DNA of 16,802 nt from JAVMKJ01 sp031732875. Its GTDB lineage: Bacteria > Pseudomonadota > Gammaproteobacteria > Competibacterales > Competibacteraceae. Positions 1 through 6,664 of this stretch are shown one piece after another (position 1 is the first letter of the stretch; each line of letters starts with the position of its first letter). A program made the position numbers and the translations under genes. Where the stretch lies: the NCBI GenBank assembly GCA_031732875.1, contig JAVMKL010000249.1, forward strand, positions 1 to 16,802. Direction: 5' to 3'. Below the pieces are notes generated by a model that saw only the letters and a list, made by a program, of their open reading frames with translations, did no database searches and had not been told where the DNA came from.

Positions 1-418
1 GGCCGCCGGTCAACTCGCGGATGACGAGAATATCCACGCCCTGGAGTTTTTCCGGTTTGAGCGGCGATGAGTCGATCAGCGCCGGGTGAACCTTGACCGG
101 GCGCAGGTTGGCGAATACGCCCAAGCCCTTGCGCAAGGCCAATAATCCCCGTTCGGGGCGGTCCTTGGCGTTCGGGTCGTCCCATTTCGGTCCGCCCACC
201 GCGCCCAACAGCACCGCATCCGCCGCCTGGCAATCCGCCAGGGCTTCGTCGGTCAGCGACGAACCGAAGCGGTCGATGGAGCAGCCGCCCATCAGGCGTT
301 CCTGGTACACGAATTCGTGATGGCATGAACTGGCGATGGCTTCCAGCACCCGGACGGCCTCGCCGACCACTTCCGGGCCAATCCCGTCGCCGGGGAGTAA
401 GACGATAGTTGCTTTCAT
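1..418 (-). CDS. leuB: 3-isopropylmalate dehydrogenase, N-terminal part (cut by window edge)
   Basis: Encodes the NAD-dependent enzyme that oxidises and decarboxylates 3-isopropylmalate in leucine synthesis (cytoplasm); it also acts on the methylmalate analogue in the citramalate route to isoleucine. About 139 residues are visible. The N-terminus has the family nucleotide-binding start LLPGDGIGPEVV, then VLLGAVGGPKWD, then ERGLLALRKGLGVFANLRPVK, and the window ends at VIRELTGG, all typical of LeuB rather than of isocitrate or tartrate dehydrogenases. The ATG at 418 is preceded by a modest GGAA. The gene lies downstream of cimA on the same strand, fitting a shared branched-chain pathway, but a small secreted-protein gene and an inverted repeat lie between them. 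The 3' part is outside the window. Confidence 0.95.
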   Translation of the reverse strand, partial: MKATIVLLPGDGIGPEVVGEAVRVLEAIASSCHHEFVYQERLMGGCSIDRFGSSLTDEALADCQAADAVLLGAVGGPKWDDPNAKDRPERGLLALRKGLGVFANLRPVKVHPALIDSSPLKPEKLQGVDILVIRELTGG

Positions 419-437
419 GAGTATTCCGTGAAGAGTT

Positions 438-474
438 CTCTGCTTTTCAGGCACGCTTCCATGAAAGAGCAGAG
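438..474. repeat. Imperfect inverted repeat in the leuB upstream region
   Basis: Arms at 438-449 and 462-474 are complementary over 12 pairs with one bulged base and enclose a 12-base loop. Read on the plus strand, the hairpin is followed within five bases by a T5 run (480-484), so it resembles a weak terminator in that direction, although no plus-strand gene feeds it. Read on the minus strand, it lies in the leader before leuB, where it could influence read-through or mRNA stability. The function is inferred only from the symmetry. Confidence 0.45.
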
Positions 475-521
475 AGGGGTTTTTAAGGCGATTTCACTAA
501 AGATTCAGGAGCGCTCTGGAT

Positions 522-941
522 CTAACGACGATCGGCACAGGTTCCACGTCCCCATTGACCGTCAAAATTCACGGAAATCTGCCCGCCGGGTCGGGGTTGA
601 AAGAATCTCGACAAATTGATCAACGTGACATTCGCCATGCCGCTGACGTTTCCGCGATAAATCCGCTGATCTTTATCATTCTTGCGATCAAAGCGTAAAC
701 GAGAGGATTGGGAAAGGCCCGCACCAGTCCGCGCGTTGCGAAATTCCACTTTCTGTTCGAAGCCCGTATTGGGACTCCAAGGCACGGAAAATGAGATGTC
801 ATCGCCGTGAGCACGATGAATGGTTCCTCGACACAGGATATTCGCCGCAAAGACTTTAGAAGGAACCGTCATCGCCAAAACACTGAGCCCGATAATCGCG
901 GGGCTAGCGGCAATCAACCTGAGAATATTTCTCCACTGCAT
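522..941 (-). CDS. Small secreted protein of unknown function
   Basis: A 139-residue product with an N-terminal signal peptide: charged start MQWRN, hydrophobic stretch around residues 9-27, and a likely cleavage after KVFA-A. The mature part is about 105 residues, polar and arginine-rich near the end, with one cysteine near each end (LCRG and GTCADR) that could form a disulfide. The start at 941 is chosen because GGAAGG lies seven bases upstream; an in-frame ATG at 1007 would overlap the cimA stop and would put a non-signal extension before the signal peptide. It lies 62 bp downstream of cimA and 103 bp upstream of leuB on the same strand. I do not recognise the family. The periplasmic location is inferred. 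Confidence 0.75.
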   Translation of the reverse strand: MQWRNILRLIAASPAIIGLSVLAMTVPSKVFAANILCRGTIHRAHGDDISFSVPWSPNTGFEQKVEFRNARTGAGLSQSSRLRFDRKNDKDQRIYRGNVSGMANVTLINLSRFFQPRPGGQISVNFDGQWGRGTCADRR

Positions 942-1003
942 TTGAACGCCTTCCGGTATAAAAAGATAAGAAATCAAGCAGTCTACAAAAAAGTAGACAC
1001 GTC

Positions 1004-2563
1004 TCAATGCGCCACCGACAGCCCGTACTCCACCGCATCGACCAGCGCTTGCCAGGAGGCTTCGATGATGTTGGCGCTAGCGCCGACGGTGCTCCAGAGT
1101 CGGGTGGTATTGCGGGTGTCGATCAGCACGCGGGTGATAGCTTCGGTGCCGTCCTGGCCGTCCAGAATGCGGACTTTGTAGTCCGCCAGTTGGAATGAAG
1201 CAATCTCCGGGTAGTGCCCGATCAGCGCCTTGCGCAGGGCGATGTCGAGGGCATTCACTGGGCCATTGCCCTCGGCAGCGGTGTGCAGCACCTCGTCGCC
1301 CACCTTCACCTTGACCATGGCCTCGGCAAAAATACCCCGGCCCTGACGATGTTCGACGTTGACCAAGAAATCGACCAGTTCGAACGGAGGCTGGTAACCT
1401 GGCTGCTGGCGCTTGAGCATCATGGCGACCGAGGCTTCAGCGGCCTCGAAGGAAAAACCGCGCGCTTCCAGTTCTTTCACGTCGTTGAGCACGCCGACCA
1501 CGTCCGCCATGCCGCCGATATCGACGCCGTGCTCTTCGGCCTTGCTGAGGATGTTGGCTCGCCCTGACAGCGCGGAGACCACCACCCGCATCCTGTTGCC
1601 CACCTGCTCCGGTGCCACATGCTGGTACGACTGCTCCGAGCGGCGCATGGCCGCCACGTGCACGCCACCCTTGTGGGCGAACGCGCTCTTGCCGACGTAA
1701 GGCAGGTGATCGTTGGGGGTGACGTTGGCGACTTCGTCGACCACGTGTGACATCTCGTACAGTTTGCGCAAGTTGCCTTCCGGCAGGCACCGGCGGTCCA
1801 TCTTGAGTTCGAGATTGGCCATGATGGAGCACAGGTTGGCGTTGCCGCAGCGTTCGCCCACGCCGTTGATGGTGCCCTGCACCTGAACGGCGCCTTCGCG
1901 AACCGCCAACAGTGCGTTGATGACGGCGCACTCGCCGTCGTTGTGGGTGTGGATGCCGAACGGGTGCGAGATGGACGCCTTCATCTCGTGGATGATTTTC
2001 TCGACCTCCCAAGGCATGGTGCCGCCGTTGGTATCGCACAGCACGACGGTTTCGGCTCCGCCGCGAATGGCGGCTTCGAGCGTTTCGAGCGCGTAGCGCG
2101 AATCCGCCTTGTAGCCGTCGAAGAAGTGCTCGGCGTCGTAAATGACCCGGCGACCGGCCGCGCGCAAATAGCCCACCGACTGTTCGATGACGCGCAGGTT
2201 GTCGTCCAGCGTGGTAAGCAGCACGTCGGTGACATGCAGGGTCCAGGTTTTGCCGAAAAGGGTGCAGACTGGCGTCCGCGCCTCCAGCAACGCCTGGATA
2301 TTGGCGTCGTCCTCCGGGCCACCCTTGACCCGGCAGGTGGAGCCAAAGGCGGCGATCAGCGCGGTTTTCCATTCCAGGTCGCGGGCGTGCTCGAAAAATT
2401 CGGCATCCTTGGGGTTGGAACCGGGCCAGCCACCTTCGATGAAGGCCACGCCCAGATCGTCCAGCCGCCGGGCCACGCGGATTTTGTCGTGACCCGACAG
2501 GGTGAAACCTTCGCTTTGAGTCCCGTCGCGCAGGGTGGTGTCGTAAATCTGAATGAATGACAT
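1004..2563 (-). CDS. cimA: (R)-citramalate synthase
   Basis: Condenses pyruvate with acetyl-CoA to citramalate, the threonine-independent entry to isoleucine synthesis. The 519-residue length fits the long CimA family. Motifs: DTTLRDGTQ at residues 8-16 (metal- and substrate-binding start of the TIM barrel), EGGWPGSNPKD at 43-53, FGKTWTLHV at 103-111, metal ligands HTHN at 205-208, and GERCGNANL further on. A C-terminal LeuA-type regulatory domain follows (VKVGDEVLHTAAEGNGPVNALD). EGGWPGSNPKD and FGKTWTLHV favour CimA over 2-isopropylmalate synthase. The ATG at 2563 begins directly with the conserved N-terminus and has a weak GAGA upstream. leuB downstream supports a branched-chain amino-acid role. 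A decayed relative of the same enzyme superfamily lies immediately upstream (2639-2884). Confidence 0.93.
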   Translation of the reverse strand: MSFIQIYDTTLRDGTQSEGFTLSGHDKIRVARRLDDLGVAFIEGGWPGSNPKDAEFFEHARDLEWKTALIAAFGSTCRVKGGPEDDANIQALLEARTPVCTLFGKTWTLHVTDVLLTTLDDNLRVIEQSVGYLRAAGRRVIYDAEHFFDGYKADSRYALETLEAAIRGGAETVVLCDTNGGTMPWEVEKIIHEMKASISHPFGIHTHNDGECAVINALLAVREGAVQVQGTINGVGERCGNANLCSIMANLELKMDRRCLPEGNLRKLYEMSHVVDEVANVTPNDHLPYVGKSAFAHKGGVHVAAMRRSEQSYQHVAPEQVGNRMRVVVSALSGRANILSKAEEHGVDIGGMADVVGVLNDVKELEARGFSFEAAEASVAMMLKRQQPGYQPPFELVDFLVNVEHRQGRGIFAEAMVKVKVGDEVLHTAAEGNGPVNALDIALRKALIGHYPEIASFQLADYKVRILDGQDGTEAITRVLIDTRNTTRLWSTVGASANIIEASWQALVDAVEYGLSVAH

Positions 2564-2638
2564 GACATTCTCGTAGAAAGTAGCGATTAGCGAACAGTAA
2601 ATCAGGAAAGTGAATGGCGATTGGCGGGTATTTGCTAA

Positions 2639-2884
2639 TTACGGAGTGTTGGGAGTTTCGACGATGAGGACGAGACATTCGTCCGCGACCCGCGCTTCCG
2701 GGTCCGCATCGTCGAGCACTTTTTTCGGTCGGCCAGTTCTTTAAAGTGGGTGAAGTCCTTGCCGGGTTCCAGCTCCACCCATCTCGGCCAGGCGGGCATG
2801 CGGGACGTGGCGGCCAGAATGCTTGCCCGGCACGAGCCGGATCGGGTTGGCGCCTACGTCTTCGGGGCGTATGATTTCACGAAA
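2639..2884 (-). pseudogene. Decayed 2-isopropylmalate synthase-like (LeuA) fragment
   Basis: Three short stretches in different minus-strand frames join into one LeuA-like segment. The first reads EIIRPEDVGANPIRLVPGKHSGRHVPHARLAEMG. After a shift near 2795 it continues VELEPGKDFTHFKELADRKK. After a second shift at the A6 run near 2720 it continues KVLDDADPEARVADECLVLIVETPNTP and stops at 2639. The order EIM/PE-VG, GKHSGR, then F..FKELADKK and D.DLEA is that of the end of the catalytic region of isopropylmalate/homocitrate synthases. The barrel upstream and the regulatory domain downstream are absent, so this is a remnant. Each shift can be repaired by adding one base. Assignment to LeuA rather than homocitrate synthase is likely but not certain. 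Confidence 0.6.
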
Positions 2885-2913
2885 AGGAGAGAAAATTCAA
2901 CCGCCTTCGGCGG
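2884..2913 (-). terminator. Possible weak terminator hairpin
   Basis: A 5-bp GC stem (CCGCC/GGCGG, 2901-2913) with a 3-nt loop is followed, on the minus strand, by a T-rich stretch (TTGAATTTTC then CTCC and TTTT). It lies about 130 bp downstream of the secreted-protein gene ending at 3046 and could end that transcript. A second inverted repeat at 2927-2948 (TCCCCCG/CGGGGGA) sits just before it. The stem is short and the T-run interrupted, so confidence is low. Confidence 0.3.
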
Positions 2914-3045
2914 GGCAGGCCGTCCGTCCCCCGTCGGAAAGCGGGGGAGCGAACGCGTGTGGTCGAATTGAGGTGTCGCCGAACCCCATGAGGAACGGCT
3001 GAAAAGTCTAGCCGAAAATTAACGCGGAGGGTGAGGCGCGCGCAA

Positions 3046-3477
3046 TCAACGTAAGTAGTCGGGCGTGTCATCCTGATTGTCCCGACGACGCGGACGGTCG
3101 CGGTGCGTGGCGCGCCACACATCACGCACGTTGACATACCAGATGCCGCCCTGAAACTGACCGACCTCTCCGACGTTGACCCAACCCCAATCGTCCCCGA
3201 CCTTGATCTTGTAGTTCGGCCGGACTTTGATCCGAGCATCTTCAAACATCAGGAAGGCGGAATCGCCCGGGTCGATCATCCAGGAACCACTGATTCGCTC
3301 CTGACGGTGCGTCCACATCGTGATCCTGACCGCGTCCCGCCAGTCGTTGGTAACCTGGATCGGACCACGCCCGCCTTCGTCGCGGGGGACGTAGTCCTGC
3401 GCCGAGGCCGCCATCGGGACCAGCCAAAGCAAAACCGCGAGCAAGCTACACGGTCCCAGCCATGTCGATTTCGTCAT
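3046..3477 (-). CDS. Secreted protein of unknown function
   Basis: A 143-residue product with a clear signal peptide: MTKSTW, a hydrophobic core around residues 7-22, and a cleavage site ASA-Q. The mature region contains many aromatic and beta-strand-like segments (VRITMWTHRQERISGSW, YKIKVGDDWGWVNVGEV, GIWYVNVRDVW) and ends in a very basic tail (RDRPRRRD). A soluble periplasmic beta-rich fold is a reasonable inference. The start at 3477 has a strong GGAAGG five bases upstream. I do not recognise the family. It stands alone between two pieces of gene debris. Confidence 0.75.
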   Translation of the reverse strand: MTKSTWLGPCSLLAVLLWLVPMAASAQDYVPRDEGGRGPIQVTNDWRDAVRITMWTHRQERISGSWMIDPGDSAFLMFEDARIKVRPNYKIKVGDDWGWVNVGEVGQFQGGIWYVNVRDVWRATHRDRPRRRDNQDDTPDYLR

Positions 3478-3479
3478 AC

Positions 3480-3704
3480 TTACCTTCCTTCGGGTTGGGT
3501 ATCGAATAGGTTTACCGTCGCCGGGTATCTTAGGTCGGTATCGTTGCGGATTCCATCCCTCCGGGTCGAACCCAAGGCGGGCTCGACCCGCCGGGCGTCG
3601 TCGATCAGCGCCCGCAGGTCGCCTTCCCGATCCGCCACGTACGCCAGCCGGGTGTCGGGTACGGTTTCCGCCAGATCGGCTGCGATCTCAAGGCACAAGA
3701 CCAC
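3480..3704 (-). pseudogene. IS4-family transposase remnant
   Basis: The first ~38 residues read LEIAADLAETVPDTRLAYVADREGDLRALIDDARR (positions 3692-3591), the segment around the catalytic aspartate of IS4/Tn5-type transposases (pattern LAE..P.TR.VYVADREGDI). After it the sequence is no longer transposase-like (residues from VEPALGS onward) and runs to a stop at 3480. A short open stretch just upstream in another frame (EFKDLDKPAVEWREILEVH, about 3720-3780) is protein-like but unassigned. No intact transposase, terminal repeats or target duplication are visible. This is a scar and not a mobile element. Confidence 0.55.
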
Positions 3705-3864
3705 CCGCGTTATGGACCTCCAAAATCTCCCGCCACTCCACCGCCGGTTTGTCCAGGTCTTTGAACTCTTCCCGTGCCTAACTCAGTCTCACTACCCACA
3801 AGACCATAAAATTTCATATCTCACAATGAGTTGAAATCGGATGTTTTCGAGACGGGTTCGATGG

Positions 3865-4335
3865 CTACCACTTAGCAAACTCGACGACCACGCCGCCACC
3901 TCCGTAGGGGGCTTTCGCCACGGTCACGGAAACCCGTTTGCTCAGGGGTATGCCGCCTTGGTCGATGACCCGACCGAGTTGCCGCCGGACTTCGAGTGGG
4001 ACATCCTTCGGCCAAGGGATCTTGTCGGACAGCTTGCCCGGCGACTTCGGGGGTGGGAAGGCGTTTGGGTTGATGGTCGGTGGAGGCGGGGTGATGAGAG
4101 AGAGGTTGCGCTGCCAGTCGTCATACACGGCGTTGAGCTTCGCGGCGGTGGCGTTAATTCGGGGCAGCAGGAGGGCGGCGGCCCCCCTGGACACCACGTC
4201 CGTGACCGGGCGCCGAATTGCGGCCTGATATTCGGTATCCAAATCCCGGAGTTGTTTTTCCAGCGGCTTGGCTTGAGCCCACATGCGGTCGTTCAATGCC
4301 TGAATTGCCGAAAAATAATTCTCGATCGTACTCAT
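3865..4335 (-). CDS. Hypothetical protein
   Basis: A 156-residue product. The N-terminal half is helical and charged (MSTIENYFSAIQALNDRMWAQ, then QLRDLDTEYQAAIR and AAKLNAVYDDWQ) and may form a coiled coil. A proline-rich linker follows (LITPPPPTINPNAFPPPKSPG). The C-terminal part is compact, with a glycine run (GGGGVVVEFAKW) at the very end. There is no signal peptide or membrane segment. The ATG at 4335 is preceded by GAGGGA at good spacing, so I prefer it to in-frame starts further upstream. I do not recognise the family. It is followed upstream by another small same-strand gene (4467-4628), so the two may share a transcript. Confidence 0.65.
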   Translation of the reverse strand: MSTIENYFSAIQALNDRMWAQAKPLEKQLRDLDTEYQAAIRRPVTDVVSRGAAALLLPRINATAAKLNAVYDDWQRNLSLITPPPPTINPNAFPPPKSPGKLSDKIPWPKDVPLEVRRQLGRVIDQGGIPLSKRVSVTVAKAPYGGGGVVVEFAKW

Positions 4336-4466
4336 AGTCGCTTCCCTCTTGACGGTTGCAAGGGTCTTTCGGGGTGAAGTCGCGAGCGCTGATTGTGATC
4401 GGATCAGACGATTCGATCCATGAGATGTTCGCTTGCTGGATAATTCCTCGGCGGATGCAAAAAAGT

Positions 4467-4628
4467 TCAAGGCGGCGCATCATTTTTTGTCACCGGCTGA
4501 TACAGCGGCGCCAGTGCGATCCCGTCCACGCTCAAGTAAAACGTGAACGATCCAAAGCGGCGGGTTTCGATCCGCATTTCCGACTCGGAAAGCGATTTCA
4601 AGACGCCTTCGATGTCCGGTTCGCTCAT
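4467..4628 (-). CDS. Small hypothetical protein
   Basis: A 53-residue product starting MSEPDIEGVLKSLSESEMRIETRR and ending VTKNDAPP. It is amphipathic and acidic-to-neutral, with no membrane segment. Base composition changes sharply at its start: the coding part is GC-balanced, while the upstream 110 bp is AT-rich, which supports the ATG at 4628 although no good ribosome-binding site is seen. A longer in-frame start at 4787 would translate the AT-rich stretch and overlap the divergent promoter region, so it is less likely. The family is unknown. Confidence 0.45.
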   Translation of the reverse strand: MSEPDIEGVLKSLSESEMRIETRRFGSFTFYLSVDGIALAPLYQPVTKNDAPP

Positions 4629-4836
4629 TTTTTGCAAGTAATTGAATTTTATGGGTATAAATTTTGTCTTAACCCAGGTCCCGGCTAAATAACATATTGA
4701 ATGTGAAATATTTTTTGAATAGTGAAAGTACAGATTTGGAACGATGGAACGAAAAGTGCAGTTCGGCGATGCCCGGCGGTGCAACAAACCTGGAAGTGTG
4801 GAACACTATTCTTTCGGCCACCCAGGAGACGGATGG
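4629..4836. promoter_or_regulatory. AT-rich divergent intergenic region
   Basis: About 115 bp (4629-4743) are far more AT-rich than the rest of the window and separate the minus-strand small gene from the plus-strand ProQ-domain gene. Such a block between divergent genes normally holds promoters for both directions. Candidate -10-like boxes are visible on both strands (for example TATAAA near 4653 and a TTGAAT/TAGTGA pair near 4697-4725), but none is convincing alone, so no exact promoter is called. Confidence 0.35.
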
Positions 4837-5247
4837 ATGTCCCAGAACGCAAACCTCATTATCGACCGGCTGATCGAAACGTTCCCGGCCTGTTTCGACC
4901 GATCCGCGCCCAAGCCGCTCAAGATCGGTCTCGGTCGGGAACTGCTGGCGCTGGCCGGCACGCTTCCGGCCCTGGCCGATCTACCCCGCGTCCAAATCCG
5001 CCAGGCGCTTCGGGTCTACACCCAATCCCCGGCTTACCAGCGGGCGCTGGCGGTGGGCGGCCCTCGCTACGGATTGGACGGACAACCGACTGGAGAGATC
5101 ACCTCCGAGCAGCAGGCGTTCGCACGGGCGCCCCGCCAGAAGACCCCCGCCCCACAGGTTCGCCAGCCGCCCGCCGGACCGGAACTGTCTCCCTCCGCGG
5201 GATACCTCAAGATGACCCTGAAGAAGCGCGGCGGGAACCCGCCCTGA
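4837..5247 (+). CDS. ProQ/FinO-domain RNA-binding protein
   Basis: A 136-residue protein. Residues about 6-95 match the ProQ/FinO RNA-chaperone domain: LIETFPACFDRSAPKPLKIGL, then RVQIRQALRVYTQSPAYQRAL, then GGPRYGLDGQPTGEIT followed by an E..AFA helix. A basic, proline-rich tail follows (RAPRQKTPAPQ...) and the protein ends LKMTLKKRGGNPP. Proteins of this family bind 3' terminator hairpins of small RNAs and mRNAs. The length is shorter than E. coli ProQ, which has an extra C-terminal Tudor-like domain, and fits the minimal FinO/RocC/NMB1681 type. The start at 4837 has AGGAG eight bases upstream; an in-frame ATG at 4744 has no such site. A candidate small RNA lies downstream at 5910-5980. Confidence 0.88.
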   Translation: MSQNANLIIDRLIETFPACFDRSAPKPLKIGLGRELLALAGTLPALADLPRVQIRQALRVYTQSPAYQRALAVGGPRYGLDGQPTGEITSEQQAFARAPRQKTPAPQVRQPPAGPELSPSAGYLKMTLKKRGGNPP

Positions 5248-5283
5248 AATCAGGCGGCAATTCAACATTACTACGGCTTACCG

Positions 5284-5879
5284 ATGCAACTTGGCATCGA
5301 TGAAATCCTGCAACTCGCACCCGACGGTTCCTCGACCAAGGCCGCCAAGGATCTGATGCTCCCCTCGAGGTGGCCGACCCTGGGAGTCGCGGATGCGGCG
5401 CTGTGGGGCGAATGCCAGGGCAGTGGTTCGAAGCCCTATCAGGTGCAGGTCGACCCAGCCGGCCCAGGTTTCCACTGCATGTGTCCCAGCCGCAAATTTC
5501 CCTGCAAGCACGGTCTGGCGCTCCTGCTGCTGCGGGCGCAAAACGCCGCCGCTTTCGGTCGAGGCGAGCCTCCCGCCTGGGTCGCCAAATGGCTGGCTTC
5601 ACGCCAACAGCGCGCCGAGAAATGATCGATGTCTTCCGGCGTATTGAAGAACTGCCCGACCTGGTACGAGCGGACGTGCGCGTGGCCATGAGCCTGGCGG
5701 TCGACAAGGACCTCGTGACGGCAAAAGGCGAGCGGCTCGCCGATACCTGGTTCGTGCTGGGACAGAGCGTGGAGGAAGAAGATCACCTGTGGACGCGGCG
5801 CGCATGGCTGCGGCGGACAATCCGAAACGGGTGCCGAACCGTGGAATCACGGAGAGCGCTAACGCGATTTATTATTTGA
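5284..5879 (+). pseudogene. SWIM zinc-finger family protein, internally deleted and split
   Basis: The first reading frame (5284-5625, 113 residues) matches the N-terminus of large bacterial SWIM zinc-finger proteins: IDEILQLAPDGSSTKAAKDL, GECQGSGSKPYQVQVD, then the zinc ligands in HCMCPSRKFPCKH (C-x-C...C-x-H), then VAKWLASRQQRAEK. It stops at 5625. A second frame starts with ATGA overlap at 5622 and gives FRRIEELPDLVRADVRVAM ... LADTWFVLGQSVEEEDHLWTRRAWL, which corresponds to the middle of the same family. The linking ~100 residues and the whole C-terminal half are missing, and the remainder to 5879 is not family-like. This is best read as one gene that lost an internal segment and its 3' end. 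The ATGA overlap could allow translation of the second piece, but a function is doubtful. Confidence 0.7.
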
Positions 5880-5903
5880 CAAACGTATTTTAATTGTTAT
5901 ACT
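5876..5903 (+). promoter_or_regulatory. Sigma-70-type promoter
   Basis: A perfect -35 box TTGACA (5876-5881) and a near-perfect -10 box TATACT (5898-5903) are separated by 16 bp in an AT-rich stretch. Transcription should begin near 5910. It is the clearest promoter in the window and has no long gene behind it; a strong terminator follows about 50 bp later. Confidence 0.75.
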
Positions 5904-5909
5904 CTTTAC

Positions 5910-5980
5910 TATGCGTAGGTTGCGTCTCCTTCTGTGGTGGGTTGCCAGTTCGTTGCCCGGTTGTCCGACCGGGCTTTTTT
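5910..5980 (+). ncRNA. Candidate small RNA (about 70 nt)
   Basis: Defined only by its boundaries: a consensus promoter at 5876-5903 and an intrinsic terminator ending at 5980. The expected transcript is about 70 nt, T-rich and G-rich in its first half (GTAGGTTGCGTCTCC, then GTGGTGGGTTGCC), and ends in a GC hairpin with a U6 tail, the shape bound by ProQ/FinO-type proteins and Hfq. An ATG at 5911 opens a short arginine/leucine/tryptophan-rich reading frame (MRRLRLLLWWVA) that runs past the terminator without stopping, so a peptide is less likely than a non-coding RNA. It may instead be a residual leader of a deleted gene. No known sRNA family is recognised. Confidence 0.5.
5955..5980 (+). terminator. 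Intrinsic terminator of the candidate small RNA
   Basis: A perfect 7-bp stem GCCCGGT (5955-5961)/ACCGGGC (5968-5974) with a 6-nt loop is followed directly by T6 (5975-5980). It has all the hallmarks of a Rho-independent terminator on the plus strand. Confidence 0.8.
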
Positions 5981-6020
5981 GTTGCGCGGCCGGCGAACCG
6001 GCGCGACGAAAACCCCGCTC

Positions 6021-6126
6021 TGCCGGGTTTCTACCCGCGATCAAAATCCGGTTCTTCAGATCGACCAGCTCCGACAAGCCGGCTGCGAGCAGATCTTCCA
6101 GGAAACGGTCAGTGGGGCGAGCACCA
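6021..6126 (+). pseudogene. Serine recombinase (resolvase/invertase) fragment
   Basis: One plus-strand frame reads CRVSTRDQNPVLQIDQLRQ followed by AGCEQIFQETVSGAST. This matches the N-terminal catalytic domain of small serine recombinases just after the usual tyrosine/alanine start (YARVSTxDQN...LQxxxLxxAGCExIFxExxSG). The catalytic serine of the R-V-S motif is present, but the first strand before it and everything after the SG are missing. It is a scrap of about 35 residues, flanked by unrelated sequence. Confidence 0.6.
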
Positions 6127-6189
6127 TCACGCGGATTTGGAGGAAAACCGCACCATCCATGGGTCGCCGGCGAATTTCCATACCCGCCG

Positions 6190-6471
6190 CTATCGCCGAC
6201 GCCTTGCCGCGTTCCGGGAAACAGGGGGCTGACGCCCCCCGCTCGCGGAACGTTTATTTACAAAAACCTCCTCAACTGCTCCGATATCCCGAAAATCGAG
6301 GTGGCTCAGCGGATAGAGCGCCGCCGCGACCAGCAAGGCGGACAGCAACACCATTTCGCCCTTGCTCTCCACTTCCAGCCGCCAGTTCCGATTGCCGGGC
6401 GACACCACCCGCAGAGGCGAGCGCCAGAACAGATCGACCCCGCGCACGTCGAGCATGTCCAGCCACAGGTA
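6190..6471 (-). pseudogene. Fragment resembling a membrane-bound metal-dependent hydrolase (DUF457/YdjM-like)
   Basis: The minus-strand frame after a stop at 6472-6474 reads YLWLDMLDVRGVDLFWRSP, then RVVSPGNRNWRLEVESKGEM, then a hydrophobic segment VLLSALLVAAALYPLSHL. The order G-V-x-LFW-S-P, R-x-x-x-SK-EM-VLL followed by a membrane helix resembles the C-terminal region of inner-membrane metal-dependent hydrolases. The metal-binding N-terminal part is absent, and the frame runs on through a repeat-like hairpin to a stop at 6190. The family name is from memory of the motif pattern and is only moderately secure; a decayed gene is the safest statement. Confidence 0.4.
6210..6252. repeat. Nested palindromic (REP-like) element
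   Basis: An outer 7-bp inverted repeat CGTTCCG (6210-6216)/CGGAACG (6246-6252) encloses an inner 6-bp GC stem GGGGGC (6224-6229)/GCCCCC (6234-6239) with loop TGAC. This two-tier palindrome looks like a dispersed intergenic repeat. Only one copy is in the window, so repetitive status is inferred. Confidence 0.45.
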
Positions 6472-6632
6472 TTACCGCGATCCCCGGTCATGGCCCTGGA
6501 TTCACGGCGTCAGGTATCGCCGATTTTGGCGCATTAAAGTGATAAATTTTTACACGTATCCCGAGCAGACTGCATTTATGGAAATCGCACGGGGAGCACC
6601 GCAACGGCTCCGAACGCGGGTCGGAGCGCAAA

Positions 6633-6664
6633 GAGGTTGGCAGCAAGCTTGCCTGGCAAACCTC
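6633..6664. repeat. Imperfect inverted repeat upstream of the HEXXH gene
   Basis: Arms GAGGTT (6633-6638) and AACCTC (6659-6664) flank a second symmetric core around the palindrome GCAAGCTTGC (6643-6652). It lies about 110 bp before the start of the frameshifted HEXXH protein. It could be an operator or a leader hairpin; no T-run follows. Confidence 0.3.

Noticed and set aside
1943..2560. A 205-codon plus-strand open frame opposite cimA
   Set aside because: The cimA frame contains all expected enzyme motifs; the opposite frame has none.
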